Origin: Simiduia agarivorans SA1 = DSM 21679
GTDB lineage: Bacteria > Pseudomonadota > Gammaproteobacteria > Pseudomonadales > Cellvibrionaceae
Direction of reading: 5' to 3'
Length of the DNA: 64,000 nucleotides
NCBI RefSeq assembly: GCF_000305785.2
Contig: NC_018868.3
Span: forward strand, 1,912,501 to 1,976,500
Positions 29,545-37,998 of this stretch are shown in pieces. The notes beneath the pieces were generated by a model, which made no database searches, had not been told where the DNA came from, and was given only the letters and a program-made list of their open reading frames with translations. Within the stretch, counting starts at the first letter, position 1; every line of letters begins with the position of its first letter. Made by a program: the position numbers and the translations under genes.

Positions 29545-30417
29545 TCAGGAAGCCTTTGCCGGCTCCAGATAACCCGTACGCTTGAGCCAGGACCTGAGCG
29601 CCGGCCTTAACCCCTGCCGCCAACTGCGGGGCTGAATGCCAAAGTTGTCGCGCACCCGCCGTAACTCCAGCACTGCACTGTTGTCGGTTGGGGTTTCCAG
29701 CTCTTCCAATTGCAGGGTCTGGCCAATCTCAGCCTCGATCATTTCACGCACTTTCTGCGCAAAAACAAGTTCGGAGCACACATCGCTGGAGCCGAAATGC
29801 ATCACACCCCAGTTGTCTGCGCCGTAGATAATTTGTTGGGTGATGGCATAAACGGCACGTACCACATCACTCACCAGCACCGGCGTGCCGCGCCAGTGGT
29901 CGGACACCACGGTTGCGCGCCCGGCCTGGAAATCTGCCAGCAATCGGGCCAGCAAACTGCCGCCTACCGTTGACAGCACCCAGCTTGAGCGCAGGCACAA
30001 TACCCTCGACAAGGCGTCTGCGAGCACGGCCTCCGCCTCGCTGAACACCTGCGAAAGCTCCGTTTCTGCCTTGGGCACATCGGCCTCTTTGTGACTGACC
30101 CGACCCTCGCCATGAAACACGCGATAGCTGGACAAATGCACCACGGCACAATCCCGTCCGGCCACCGCTTTGGCCAGACTGCGCGCTCCGGCTACCAGCA
30201 ACTCGGGCTTCACCGCCGCGCCCTCGCCCCAACCGGTGGTATTGAGGATCAGGTGCGGGGCTATCTGGTCCAGATAGTCGGCCACCTGCGCACTATCGCG
30301 CCAATCCAGGTCGGCCGGGTGCTCCGCAACGAAGCGATGCGTGGTGGACTCAAAACGCTGACGCAACCCCGACCCCAGTGGAGAACCGGTATCGGTCAGC
30401 AGGATATTGATCGCCAT
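29545..30417 (-). CDS. RmlD-like sugar-nucleotide reductase/epimerase family protein, active-site motif not recognisable
   Basis: NAD(P)-binding protein of the extended short-chain dehydrogenase/RmlD class, 290 residues. The N-terminal TDTGSPLGSGLRQRF matches the dinucleotide glycine motif, and LSSYRVFHGEG and LRSSWVLS are the RmlD-like strands. The expected catalytic YxxxK between them is not evident: the corresponding stretch reads ETELSQVFSEAEAVLADAL. It may therefore be a non-catalytic or altered-function relative. It is transcribed toward fabB and ends at the shared terminator. It is separated by 175 bp from the divergent prsK, so a role in the neighbouring polysaccharide locus is possible but unproven. 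Confidence 0.65.
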   Translation of the reverse strand: MAINILLTDTGSPLGSGLRQRFESTTHRFVAEHPADLDWRDSAQVADYLDQIAPHLILNTTGWGEGAAVKPELLVAGARSLAKAVAGRDCAVVHLSSYRVFHGEGRVSHKEADVPKAETELSQVFSEAEAVLADALSRVLCLRSSWVLSTVGGSLLARLLADFQAGRATVVSDHWRGTPVLVSDVVRAVYAITQQIIYGADNWGVMHFGSSDVCSELVFAQKVREMIEAEIGQTLQLEELETPTDNSAVLELRRVRDNFGIQPRSWRQGLRPALRSWLKRTGYLEPAKAS

Positions 30418-30592
30418 CGGGAATACTACTTACCGTAAAAAGCTTAACTTTACCCATCTGGGCCGTTCTTGACGAGCCCTGCACTTCCACCTTTCGGCAC
30501 GGCGGAAGGCGTCATGAAATGAACTGAGATGCCACCCGGGCCGATTACCGTTACAATGCGACTACTTTTTCCGCCAGTCACGGACGATTGCA

Positions 30593-32668
30593 ATGGAGTT
30601 TTCGCAGGTCTCGCTTACCGCCTATATCGGCGCCGCCATCATGGCCTGGGTGCTCGCCGCGGTATACCTGTTGGACTGGCGCCACCATCGCGCTGAACGG
30701 GCGTTGGGCGTCGCCGCGCTGGTTCACGGCCTGAACCTGGCTCTCACCGGCCTGACCTTCAGCACGCTGGCGGCTCCGCCTCAGGCCATGTTAGTAGTGG
30801 AAGCATTGCACTACGCCTGCTGGGCGCTCGCGCTGCGGACGTTGCTACAACACACCGGCAGGGCCAAATTACCCCGCGCGCAAACCCTGCTGTTCGCTCT
30901 GCCCTGGCCGATTGCCGGCGTGCTGTTGCTGGCTGCCATCACCCAAATGAATTTTCTGTTTTTCCTCGGTACCTGGATATCCCTGGCCTTGTCGGTCATC
31001 GCCCTGGTGTGTGTCGAGCAAACCTATCGCTTCGCCACCGAAAACAACCGCGGCAACAAGGTCATTGTCATCAGCCTGGGCGCACTGTTTCTGTACGACA
31101 CCTACCTCTACAGCTACGCCACCATCTTCCAGCAATTTGACCCCATGCTCTGGCAATCCCGCGCAGCCGTTTCCATCGGTGTATGCCTTTTCATGGCGCT
31201 GGGCAAGCAATTGCTGGGCAAACAGTCCAACATCAGCTCAGACCTGTCGCTATCACGCCCCATGGCGTTTTACTCCACCTCGCTGATTGCGGTGGGATCG
31301 CTGTTCATGGTGCTGGCGCTCGGTGGCTACTATGTGCGCATCTACTCGGGCAACTGGGGCTCGGTGGTTTATTCGTTGCTGGTAATCGGCGCGGTGCTGC
31401 TGGTGTTCTCCATGCTGGTATCGCGCTCCTTGCGAGAGCAGATGTCGGCCATCATCAACAAACACCTGTTCCGGCACAAATACGATTACCGCTCTGAATG
31501 GCTGCGATTAATCAATTTTTTGTCCATGCCCACCGATGGTAGCGAAGCCGCACAACGGGCTTTTTTGGCCGCCACGTCCATCACCAAAGCCTCCGGCGGT
31601 GCCCTGTGGCTGAAAAAGAGCGACCATTTTGACCCGGTGTTCCAGCTTGCCCTGCCCACGGGCAGCCATCCACCCAAGGTCGATACTGCCAGTGAGTTCT
31701 GCCGTATCATGCAGTCGCACGAATGGGTATTCCTGATCCATGCAAAACCCGGCCAATCACAGGCCAAGTACAACGAATTGCTGCCCCCTTGGGTGATCAA
31801 CAATAAACAGCACTGGCTGCTGCTACCATTGATGGCCGGTCACGAACTGGTGGGGTTCCTGCTCTTGTGTGAGCCACACAACGCCAACCCCATCACGTGG
31901 GAAGACCTGGATTTATTCAAAACCACCGGCAGGCAGCTGGGCAGCTACCTGAAATTGCATCAGCAATCCGAACAGCTGGCAGAGAACCGACAGTTTGACA
32001 CCTTCAACAAACTGGTCGCATTCATTGTGCACGACATCAACAATGTTATCGCCCAACAATCGTTGGTGGTGAAAAACGCAGAAAAACACAAACACAAACC
32101 CGAATTTGTGGACGATGCCATGCACACCATCGACAACTCCGTTGAACGCATGCGGCAATTGCTCAAGAAACTGTCGCCGGGCGCCAACGAACTGGTGCAG
32201 AAAGTCAAAATTCACGATGCGGTCCGGCTCGCCATCGACGAGAGCAAACAGTCGCGCTCAAAAATCAATAAGCAGTTAGACCTGGGCAGCCATTGGTTGA
32301 TGGCAGATCAGGTTCGACTGGTGATGACCATCAGTCATTTCATCAAAAACGCCGTGGATGCCACCGCAGAGCAGGGCGAGGTCCGTGTTACAATGACGCT
32401 GGAGCCTGCCCGCGCCACGATTCTCATAGAAGATACCGGCCACGGCATGGATAGCAATTTTATCCAGCACCGTTTGTTCAAACCCTTCGACACCACTAAA
32501 TCGGGCAAGGGCATGGGCATCGGGGCCTATTTGTCGCGCGAGTACATCAAAGAGCTCGGCGGCACACTAGAAGTCAGCAGTAAAATCGGTGAAGGCACCC
32601 AGGTGGTATTTACCCTACCGGTGCAATCCACGGAATCAGAAAAGATCAGGGAAGCCAGCAGACTATGA
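30593..32668 (+). CDS. prsK: XrtA/PEP-CTERM system histidine kinase PrsK
   Basis: Membrane sensor kinase of the exosortase-associated two-component system. The N-terminal half (about residues 1-285) has some eight hydrophobic segments. A GAF-like domain follows (about 300-460), then the kinase core with His480 in AFIVHDINNVIAQQ, N-box HFIKNAVDAT, DTGHGMD, FKPFDTTK and GKGMGIGAYLSREY. It has 691 residues, typical of PrsK. It overlaps prsR by 4 bp (ATGA). In Zoogloea, PrsK/PrsR with sigma-54 control expression of PEP-CTERM proteins (established for that group); the signal is unknown. Confidence 0.93.
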   Translation: MEFSQVSLTAYIGAAIMAWVLAAVYLLDWRHHRAERALGVAALVHGLNLALTGLTFSTLAAPPQAMLVVEALHYACWALALRTLLQHTGRAKLPRAQTLLFALPWPIAGVLLLAAITQMNFLFFLGTWISLALSVIALVCVEQTYRFATENNRGNKVIVISLGALFLYDTYLYSYATIFQQFDPMLWQSRAAVSIGVCLFMALGKQLLGKQSNISSDLSLSRPMAFYSTSLIAVGSLFMVLALGGYYVRIYSGNWGSVVYSLLVIGAVLLVFSMLVSRSLREQMSAIINKHLFRHKYDYRSEWLRLINFLSMPTDGSEAAQRAFLAATSITKASGGALWLKKSDHFDPVFQLALPTGSHPPKVDTASEFCRIMQSHEWVFLIHAKPGQSQAKYNELLPPWVINNKQHWLLLPLMAGHELVGFLLLCEPHNANPITWEDLDLFKTTGRQLGSYLKLHQQSEQLAENRQFDTFNKLVAFIVHDINNVIAQQSLVVKNAEKHKHKPEFVDDAMHTIDNSVERMRQLLKKLSPGANELVQKVKIHDAVRLAIDESKQSRSKINKQLDLGSHWLMADQVRLVMTISHFIKNAVDATAEQGEVRVTMTLEPARATILIEDTGHGMDSNFIQHRLFKPFDTTKSGKGMGIGAYLSREYIKELGGTLEVSSKIGEGTQVVFTLPVQSTESEKIREASRL

Positions 32669-34026
32669 GCAACGACAAACCCACCCTGCTTGTCATCGAA
32701 GACGACAAAGGGCTGCAAAGTCAGCTGCGCTGGCATTTTGAGGATTACAACACCGTATTTGCCGAGAATCGCCAGGATGCCTGCGCTGCCTTGCGCATGC
32801 ACGAGGCACCGGTTGTCATTCAGGACCTGGGCCTGCCACCCGACGCCGACGGTGTCGATGAAGGCATGAAATGTGTGCGCGATTTACTCAGGCTTTCACC
32901 CAACACTAAAATCATTGTCATGACCGGAAAGACCGGGCACGAGCATGCGGTGCAGGCCATTGGTCTCGGCGCCTATGATTACTACCAAAAGCCGGTGGAC
33001 CCAAACGCTCTGGACCTGGTGGTTAAACGAGCCTTCCATATTCATTCTCTCGAAGAAGAAAACAAGCGCCTTCAGCAACGGAATCAACAACCGCTGGAAG
33101 GCCTGATTACCAATGACGAGCAGATGCTGAAAATCTGCCGTACGCTCGAGAAAATCGCCCCCACCAACGTGACCTGCACCATCCTGGGCGAAAGCGGCAC
33201 CGGCAAAGAAGTGGTGGCGCGGGCGATTCACGAACTGAGCCCCAACGCCACCAAGCGCTTTGTCGCCATCAATTGCGCGGCCGTGCCGGAAAACCTGATA
33301 GAAAGTGAACTGTTCGGTTACGAAAAAGGCGCCTTCACCGGTGCAGCCAAACAAACCATCGGCAAGGTAGAGCTTGCCAACGAGGGCACCCTGTTTCTGG
33401 ATGAAATTGGCGACATGCCACTTAACCTGCAAGCCAAGCTGCTGCGCTTTTTGCAGGAGCGGGTCATTGAACGCGTGGGCGGACGCACCGAGATTCCCGT
33501 GGACGTACGGGTGATCTGCGCCACCAATAAAAATCTTGAACAAATGGTTGCGGACGGCAGCTTCCGCGAAGACCTGTATTATCGCATCAGTGAAATTACC
33601 GTCGACATTCCGCCGCTGCGGGAACGCAACGGTGACAAAGTGCTGCTGGCGCGCCATTTCAAGCGCAAATTTGCCAAAGAACACGGCCAGCAAATCACCG
33701 ACTTCACCGCCGACGCCCTGGCGGCGATCGAGTCCCATCGCTGGCCCGGGAATGTGCGTGAAATGGAAAACAAAATTAAGCGCGCCGTGATTATGGCCGA
33801 CAATAAAATGATCAACTGTGATGATCTCGGCCTGTGCGGTGATCACAATGCGCTCAGCCTGAATTTACGTCAGGTGCGCAGCGAAGCAGAAAAATCTGCC
33901 ATCGTGCGCGCGCTGTGCATCACAGAAGACAATATCTCAGCCGCCGCGAAACTGCTGGGCATTACCCGGCCCACATTTTACGACCTAATAAAAAAGCATG
34001 ACATAAATATTGGTAATGCCAGCTGA
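32665..34026 (+). CDS. prsR: XrtA/PEP-CTERM system sigma-54 response regulator PrsR
   Basis: NtrC-type activator, 453 residues. The receiver domain has Asp54 in VIQDLGLPPDADG, a hallmark of PrsR. The AAA+ domain has Walker A GESGTGKE, intact GAFTGA (YEKGAFTGAAKQ) and GTLFLDEIGDMPLNLQAKLL. The C-terminal Fis-like helix-turn-helix is NISAAAKLLGITRPTFYDLI. It is followed by two genes carrying a shared upstream element (34064 and 34650), and the second has a near-perfect -24/-12 promoter, so these are its likely local targets. Confidence 0.94.
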   Translation: MSNDKPTLLVIEDDKGLQSQLRWHFEDYNTVFAENRQDACAALRMHEAPVVIQDLGLPPDADGVDEGMKCVRDLLRLSPNTKIIVMTGKTGHEHAVQAIGLGAYDYYQKPVDPNALDLVVKRAFHIHSLEEENKRLQQRNQQPLEGLITNDEQMLKICRTLEKIAPTNVTCTILGESGTGKEVVARAIHELSPNATKRFVAINCAAVPENLIESELFGYEKGAFTGAAKQTIGKVELANEGTLFLDEIGDMPLNLQAKLLRFLQERVIERVGGRTEIPVDVRVICATNKNLEQMVADGSFREDLYYRISEITVDIPPLRERNGDKVLLARHFKRKFAKEHGQQITDFTADALAAIESHRWPGNVREMENKIKRAVIMADNKMINCDDLGLCGDHNALSLNLRQVRSEAEKSAIVRALCITEDNISAAAKLLGITRPTFYDLIKKHDINIGNAS

Positions 34027-34063
34027 GAGTGTGTCTGCCGCCCTGTCGGACATTAGCCACAAA

Positions 34064-34080
34064 GTCGGAAAAATTTACAC
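34064..34080 (+). promoter_or_regulatory. Candidate PrsR-binding element 1
   Basis: GTCGGAAAAATTTACAC, 109 bp before the lipoprotein start. It matches GTCGG-N8-ACA of the element at 34650. A second GTCGGA lies 19 bp upstream (34045-34050), about two helical turns away, as expected for tandem activator sites. Binding by PrsR is inferred. Confidence 0.5.
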
Positions 34081-34188
34081 CCGCACCAATGGCGTCACAC
34101 TTTGATGATTGTGGCGCCTAAATCCCTTGCACACGCGCACCAATCCTTCAGAATCCATTTGCATTAATGAGGTAAAGGTTATTTCGAA

Positions 34189-34641
34189 GTGCAATATAGT
34201 GTGAAGCACGTCTCAATTCTGGCGCTCGCTCTGTGCATCACGGCATGCGGCGGAGGTCAATCACAAACCTTTGCCCAGGAAGGCGCCAACAAACCCACGC
34301 CAACGCCCACCCCGGCGCCAACCCCAACACCCGAGCCGACACCCACGCCCACCCCCGCACCGCCAGAACCCGGCGTACACTACGTTAACGGGCAAGTACT
34401 GATCATGTGGGCGCCGCCCAGTCATCGGGAGAATGGTGACCAACTAACGCCATCAGAGATCGGCGGTTACGAAGTCAGGTTCCGGGAGTATGAGGCCCCC
34501 ACTTATACGTACCTTTTGCAAAAGCCCAATGCCGGCGACGCCATCCTCATTAACTACCTTGAAGGCTACTACGAGTTTGAGGTGGCAGCCTTCGATACCA
34601 ACGGCCTGTACAGCCGCTTTGTGCCGGTGACTCCCCAGTAG
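34189..34641 (+). CDS. Lipoprotein with Pro/Thr-rich linker and fibronectin type III-like domain
   Basis: Predicted outer-membrane or surface lipoprotein, 150 residues. The signal peptide ends in lipobox CITAC with lipidated Cys20. A linker of alternating Pro and Thr covers about residues 36-61. A single FN3-like domain follows, with QVLIMWAPPSHRENG, PSEIGGYEVRFREY and YYEFEVAAFDTNGLYS, the usual core of fibronectin-type surface domains. The start is GTG 34189, with GAGGTAAAGG upstream; a second GTG at 34201 is possible but poorly spaced. It carries the same upstream element as the PEP-CTERM gene, which suggests co-regulation by PrsR. Specific role unknown. Confidence 0.8.
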   Translation: MQYSVKHVSILALALCITACGGGQSQTFAQEGANKPTPTPTPAPTPTPEPTPTPTPAPPEPGVHYVNGQVLIMWAPPSHRENGDQLTPSEIGGYEVRFREYEAPTYTYLLQKPNAGDAILINYLEGYYEFEVAAFDTNGLYSRFVPVTPQ

Positions 34642-34649
34642 AACAATAC

Positions 34650-34665
34650 GTCGGTTTTTTTTACA
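34650..34665 (+). promoter_or_regulatory. Candidate PrsR-binding element 2
   Basis: GTCGGTTTTTTTTACA, same GTCGG-N8-ACA layout as the element at 34064. It lies about 63 bp before the -24 box at 34728 and roughly 97 bp before the expected transcription start, a normal enhancer distance for a sigma-54 activator. Inferred to bind PrsR. Confidence 0.55.
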
Positions 34666-34727
34666 TCAACCCAATCCATCTTCCTTTGAATGCTGGTAAC
34701 TGCTTGATATTACAAAGCATTTATCGA

Positions 34728-34743
34728 TGGCATGCATCCTGCT
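34728..34743 (+). promoter_or_regulatory. Sigma-54 (-24/-12) promoter of the PEP-CTERM gene
   Basis: TGGCATG-CATC-CTGCT fits the TGGCAYR-N4-TTGCW consensus with one mismatch. The invariant GG (34729-34730) and GC (34741-34742) have the correct 10-bp spacing. Transcription would begin near 34754, about 90 nt before the start codon. Together with adjacent prsR this is strong evidence for PrsR/sigma-54 control. Confidence 0.8.
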
Positions 34744-34844
34744 AACTAGTCTCTGCCCCAAGAAAACGGGCCTCGCCAAAGGCCTTAATCGGGCAGCAGA
34801 CTAACGGAGAAGCTCGCGCCCCGTGCCGTGCAAGGATGAAGAAG

Positions 34845-35594
34845 ATGAACGCTATTACACGTAAAATTTTGTCACTGTGTTTGGTTTTGGCCCCGGCCTG
34901 CGCCAGTGCCGGTGTGGTCGTAAACTACAATCCAGACGCCACAGCGGGTGAAGCTGCATTCCTGGCGTTCCTGAATGGCCCTACCGTGGTAGAAAACTTT
35001 GACAGCCTGGGTGGTGCAACGGTGGATGACAACACATTTCAAGGCAGCTGGGAGAGCCACGCGGCCAGCTACAGCACTAACGCAGGCACATTCACACTGG
35101 TTACGGCCGGTCAGGGCGGCAGCAACAAACACAATAACCACCTGATGATAGAAAGCGCAGAAACCGGCGAATACGGTCGCGAAGTTTTATCTGATTATCA
35201 GGGAGATTTGTGGCTCGACAGCAATGACGCCAGAAAGGTGTCCTGGACCTTCGACAACCCACAAACCTTCGGCATGAATGCATTTGGCTTTTTCCTGGCC
35301 GACGCTGCCGATATCAGTGCAAAACTGACGCTTATCTTTGATGACGGTAACTACTCCGATACTTACACTATCAATCCGTACACCCAAAGCGGCAGTATGG
35401 GCTATGTATCGGTAATCAGCAGCATGGCCATTGCAGGCGCAACGTTGACCTTCGATAACAGCACAGGCAACGATGGCTGGGGGATAGACGACATCACCAT
35501 TGGCACCGTCAGCGAGCCGGGCTCTGTGCTGCTGCTTACACTAGGCCTGCTGAGCCTTGGCGTGGCGCGGCGTCGCATTAAAGCAGAGAAATAA
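34845..35594 (+). CDS. PEP-CTERM sorting domain-containing exported protein
   Basis: Substrate of exosortase A. It has a signal peptide (MNAITRKILSLCLVLAPACA, cleavage likely after ASA) and a beta-rich body (VVENFDSLGGATVDDNTFQG, MNAFGFFLADAADISAKLTL, GWGIDDITIG). The C-terminal tripartite signal is EPGS at residues 224-227, a hydrophobic stretch, then ARRR at 241-244. ATG 34845 is preferred over 34836, because AAGG at 34832-34835 abuts the first ATG but is 9 nt from the second. It has 249 residues. It is the only PEP-CTERM protein recognised in this window and has its own sigma-54 promoter. It is probably cell-surface or matrix associated; the body's binding role is unknown. Confidence 0.9.
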   Translation: MNAITRKILSLCLVLAPACASAGVVVNYNPDATAGEAAFLAFLNGPTVVENFDSLGGATVDDNTFQGSWESHAASYSTNAGTFTLVTAGQGGSNKHNNHLMIESAETGEYGREVLSDYQGDLWLDSNDARKVSWTFDNPQTFGMNAFGFFLADAADISAKLTLIFDDGNYSDTYTINPYTQSGSMGYVSVISSMAIAGATLTFDNSTGNDGWGIDDITIGTVSEPGSVLLLTLGLLSLGVARRRIKAEK

Positions 35595-35605
35595 AACGCC
35601 TTTCT

Positions 35606-35625
35606 ACGCCGGCTTCTGCCGGCGT
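35606..35625 (+). terminator. Hairpin after the PEP-CTERM gene
   Basis: Perfect 8-bp stem ACGCCGGC / GCCGGCGT with a TTCT loop, 11 bp after the stop codon. The following sequence has few T, so termination may be incomplete. Confidence 0.55.
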
Positions 35626-35779
35626 GCCTTCCCGTCGCCCAAATCCCCACGCACCGATTCCCCCCTTCATTCATGCTAATCACAACATCTGTCTGATCAA
35701 TTGCTCATTAACATGCGAGCTGTGTTAACATTTCGCCCGCGAACAGACCCAATAGCAGGGATAGAAAGGGCAAAGATTT

Positions 35780-36862
35780 GTGATCATTGGTCATTTTATA
35801 GAGACGGAGCATCCCGGCGGCGCAGAGCAAGTTTTACTTGATATATGTGAACGTCTTCCAGAAAAAGGATGCACACCTGTACTGTTTCACTTTTCCCACC
35901 CATGGTTGGCTTCGGAATGTGAAAAACGTGGCATTAGTCAGGTGCCAATCCCCTTCCCCAAATTATTCAAGAAATCCTACCTTCTGCCTATATTCGCTGT
36001 GCGAATGGCAAAACTTTTGAAATTTCATAAAGTAGACGTGTTGCACAGCCATCTATTTGGCCCAATAGTCGGTGGTTCCCTTGCGGCTAAGCTTGCAGGT
36101 ATACGCCACATTGGCACCCTGCATGACACTTACATGATTGAAGAAAAACCCAGTAGGATTCAGCAAATCAAGTTGGCATCCGTGTTGGGCAGCCAATTGG
36201 TGGCAGTATCGCGCTCGATGCAGGATTTTTATATCAGCCGCCTAAATCGGGGCAAACGTGCAGTAGGCTGTATTTACAACGGGATCGACCTGCAAGAATT
36301 CGAGCCAACCCCAGCCAAACGCAGAACACTGAAATTTATTTGTGTAGGCAGGCTAGTACCACTGAAGCAGGTAGAAAAGGTCGCAGAGACCTTTATTCAA
36401 CTGGCTAGAGATTACGACGTATCGCTCACTATCATTGGCGGTGGTGACACCGCAATAAAACAGAGATTAGAAAAGCTGCAACATGCCAATCCCCAGCTCA
36501 ATATTGAACTCGCCGGCCAACAGTCAAACGTCAGTAAATGGCTGACCGAGTCCGACATTTTCGTTCAATACTCAACAACCGAGGGACTGTCACGCAGCAT
36601 TATTGAAGCTACAGCCGCTGGATTACCTTGCATTGTGAGTAATGTAGGGGGCAACAGTGAAATAGTAGAAAATGGCATTAACGGTTTTCTGGTAGACCCT
36701 GACAATTCGGACGAACTAATCAACGCAATGAAAAAGTTGTGCAATTCACCCGAATTACGCAACCGTTTTAGTGTAGCGTCCCGCCAAATAGCAAAAGAGC
36801 GCTTTTCAGCACCAAGCACACAAGCTCAATACCAATCGCTCTATGGAATCTCCAATGATTAA
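35780..36862 (+). CDS. Glycosyltransferase family 4
   Basis: Predicted cytoplasmic sugar transferase for the exopolysaccharide repeat. GT-B fold: the N-terminal [13 protein letters not shown] is the usual glycine motif. The C-terminal domain has [15 protein letters not shown], the [20 protein letters not shown] donor-site E-x7-E region, and [19 protein letters not shown]. It has 360 residues. The start is GTG 35780, with AAAGGG 9 nt upstream. Its last codons overlap the next gene. Sugar specificity cannot be read. Confidence 0.85.
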   Translation: MIIGHFIETEHPGGAEQVLLDICERLPEKGCTPVLFHFSHPWLASECEKRGISQVPIPFPKLFKKSYLLPIFAVRMAKLLKFHKVDVLHSHLFGPIVGGSLAAKLAGIRHIGTLHDTYMIEEKPSRIQQIKLASVLGSQLVAVSRSMQDFYISRLNRGKRAVGCIYNGIDLQEFEPTPAKRRTLKFICVGRLVPLKQVEKVAETFIQLARDYDVSLTIIGGGDTAIKQRLEKLQHANPQLNIELAGQQSNVSKWLTESDIFVQYSTTEGLSRSIIEATAAGLPCIVSNVGGNSEIVENGINGFLVDPDNSDELINAMKKLCNSPELRNRFSVASRQIAKERFSAPSTQAQYQSLYGISND

Positions 36863-37409
36863 AGTACTAAAAAAAATATACAATCACTTCATTCGAAGAA
36901 AGCGCGAACTTTATATTCAAGATTTGGTAGACAAAGGGTTAAAGATCGGTAAGAACAGCATTCCAGTTGCAGACTTCTTTTTCGATCCCAGCCACTGCTT
37001 TTTAATCGATATTGGTGACAACGTAACCTTCGCGCCAAATGTCCGACTTATTGCACACGACGCTAGTAGCAAGTTTCTCACCGGCTACACCAAAATCGCA
37101 AAAATCACGATTCAGGACAACTGCTTTATTGGCGACTCAGTAATTGTTTTACCCGGCGTAACCATCGGAGAAGGCTCCATCATTGGTACCGGATCAATCG
37201 TTACCAAGGATGTGCCACCAAACAGTGTGGCTATAGGTTCACCCGCGAAGGTTGTTGATACGACAGAGAAGTATAAAAATAAACTCAAGTCACAAATGAC
37301 GAACTCTAAGCAGTTCGACGAGTCTTATCACATTCAAATTGCATCTGAGTCTAAAAGAAAAGAAATACTAGAAAGCATAGAAGCTTCAGGAACTTGTTTT
37401 ATAAAATAG
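36855..37409 (+). CDS. Left-handed beta-helix (hexapeptide) acyltransferase
   Basis: Probably O-acetylates or otherwise acylates a sugar. Hexapeptide repeats run from [18 protein letters not shown] through [20 protein letters not shown] to [17 protein letters not shown], followed by the typical AIGSPAKVV. The catalytic His of this class may be the one in IAHDAS. The chosen ATG 36855 overlaps the preceding stop codon; a start at 36843 is also in frame. It has 184 residues. It ends 4 bp from another acyltransferase on the opposite strand. DNA here becomes noticeably AT-rich. Confidence 0.82.
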   Translation: MIKVLKKIYNHFIRRKRELYIQDLVDKGLKIGKNSIPVADFFFDPSHCFLIDIGDNVTFAPNVRLIAHDASSKFLTGYTKIAKITIQDNCFIGDSVIVLPGVTIGEGSIIGTGSIVTKDVPPNSVAIGSPAKVVDTTEKYKNKLKSQMTNSKQFDESYHIQIASESKRKEILESIEASGTCFIK

Positions 37410-37413
37410 CAAT

Positions 37414-37989
37414 TTATAACATGGGAAACAAAACTCCTTGTTTTTCTACGAACTTAGTACTTGCAGATATCTTACTATATGCAGGAACTACAGCGCCGCA
37501 AGGAATATTGGCCCCCGGCAACACAACCACGCCAGTACCTAGCCAAACATCATCCCCAATAAAAACAGCTCTAGGCTCATCAACGGAATCAATTCTCTTC
37601 ACACCAGGTGGCAAAAATATTTCATGTGCGTTTGAGTCCATAATTTGACAATTTGCCGCAACAAGACAGCGCTTGCCGAGAACTACTTTTTGTCTCGCAT
37701 TGATACAGCTCGCATGAAATCTTGTTTCCTCACCAATGGATATGACGGCACCTGAACGAACCACCAGCTTCACTGGCGAGTACATAGATAAATGATAATC
37801 ATCATTAAAAGAATTCAACAGCACCTTGCCGCCCAATTCCAAACGACCACCCTTTTCCAATAGCAAGACCGGCGCACCAAGCGTTCGCACATTTGAAAAA
37901 ACAATATTAGGACTAAAAAAACGTTTCACTCTTAAGGCAAACCAACCCTCTATGAGAGACATTGCTTTTTTAATTTTTGTGAAATTCAA
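37414..37989 (-). CDS. Hexapeptide-repeat acyltransferase
   Basis: 191-residue acyltransferase with hexapeptide repeats (SIGEETRFHASCINARQKV, VLGKRCLVAANCQIMDSNAH, FIGDDVWLGTGVVVLPGANI) and an AVVPAYSKI end. The His in MDSNAHEIF fits the usual catalytic position of the maltose O-acetyltransferase type. It lies downstream of the adenylate-forming enzyme, 9 bp apart, likely in one operon from 46024 to 37414 on this strand. The acceptor sugar is unknown. Confidence 0.82.
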   Translation of the reverse strand: MNFTKIKKAMSLIEGWFALRVKRFFSPNIVFSNVRTLGAPVLLLEKGGRLELGGKVLLNSFNDDYHLSMYSPVKLVVRSGAVISIGEETRFHASCINARQKVVLGKRCLVAANCQIMDSNAHEIFLPPGVKRIDSVDEPRAVFIGDDVWLGTGVVVLPGANIPCGAVVPAYSKISASTKFVEKQGVLFPML

Positions 37990-37998
37990 CGCAATTCC

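Noticed and set aside
32896..33846. Long open frame on the minus strand inside prsR
   Set aside because: Lies wholly within the conserved AAA+ domain codons of prsR and shows no recognisable domain.
34090..34105. TGGCGTCACACTTTGA as sigma-54 promoter for the lipoprotein
   Set aside because: The -24 half is fair but -12 reads TTTGA instead of TTGCW, so the invariant GC is missing.
34293..34370. Repetitive CCN-ACN stretch considered as a DNA repeat element
   Set aside because: It is in frame and encodes the Pro/Thr linker of the lipoprotein, so it is a coding low-complexity region.
37390..37440. Transcription terminator between the two convergent acyltransferase genes
   Set aside because: Only 4 bp separate the stop codons and no hairpin with a T-run is visible.
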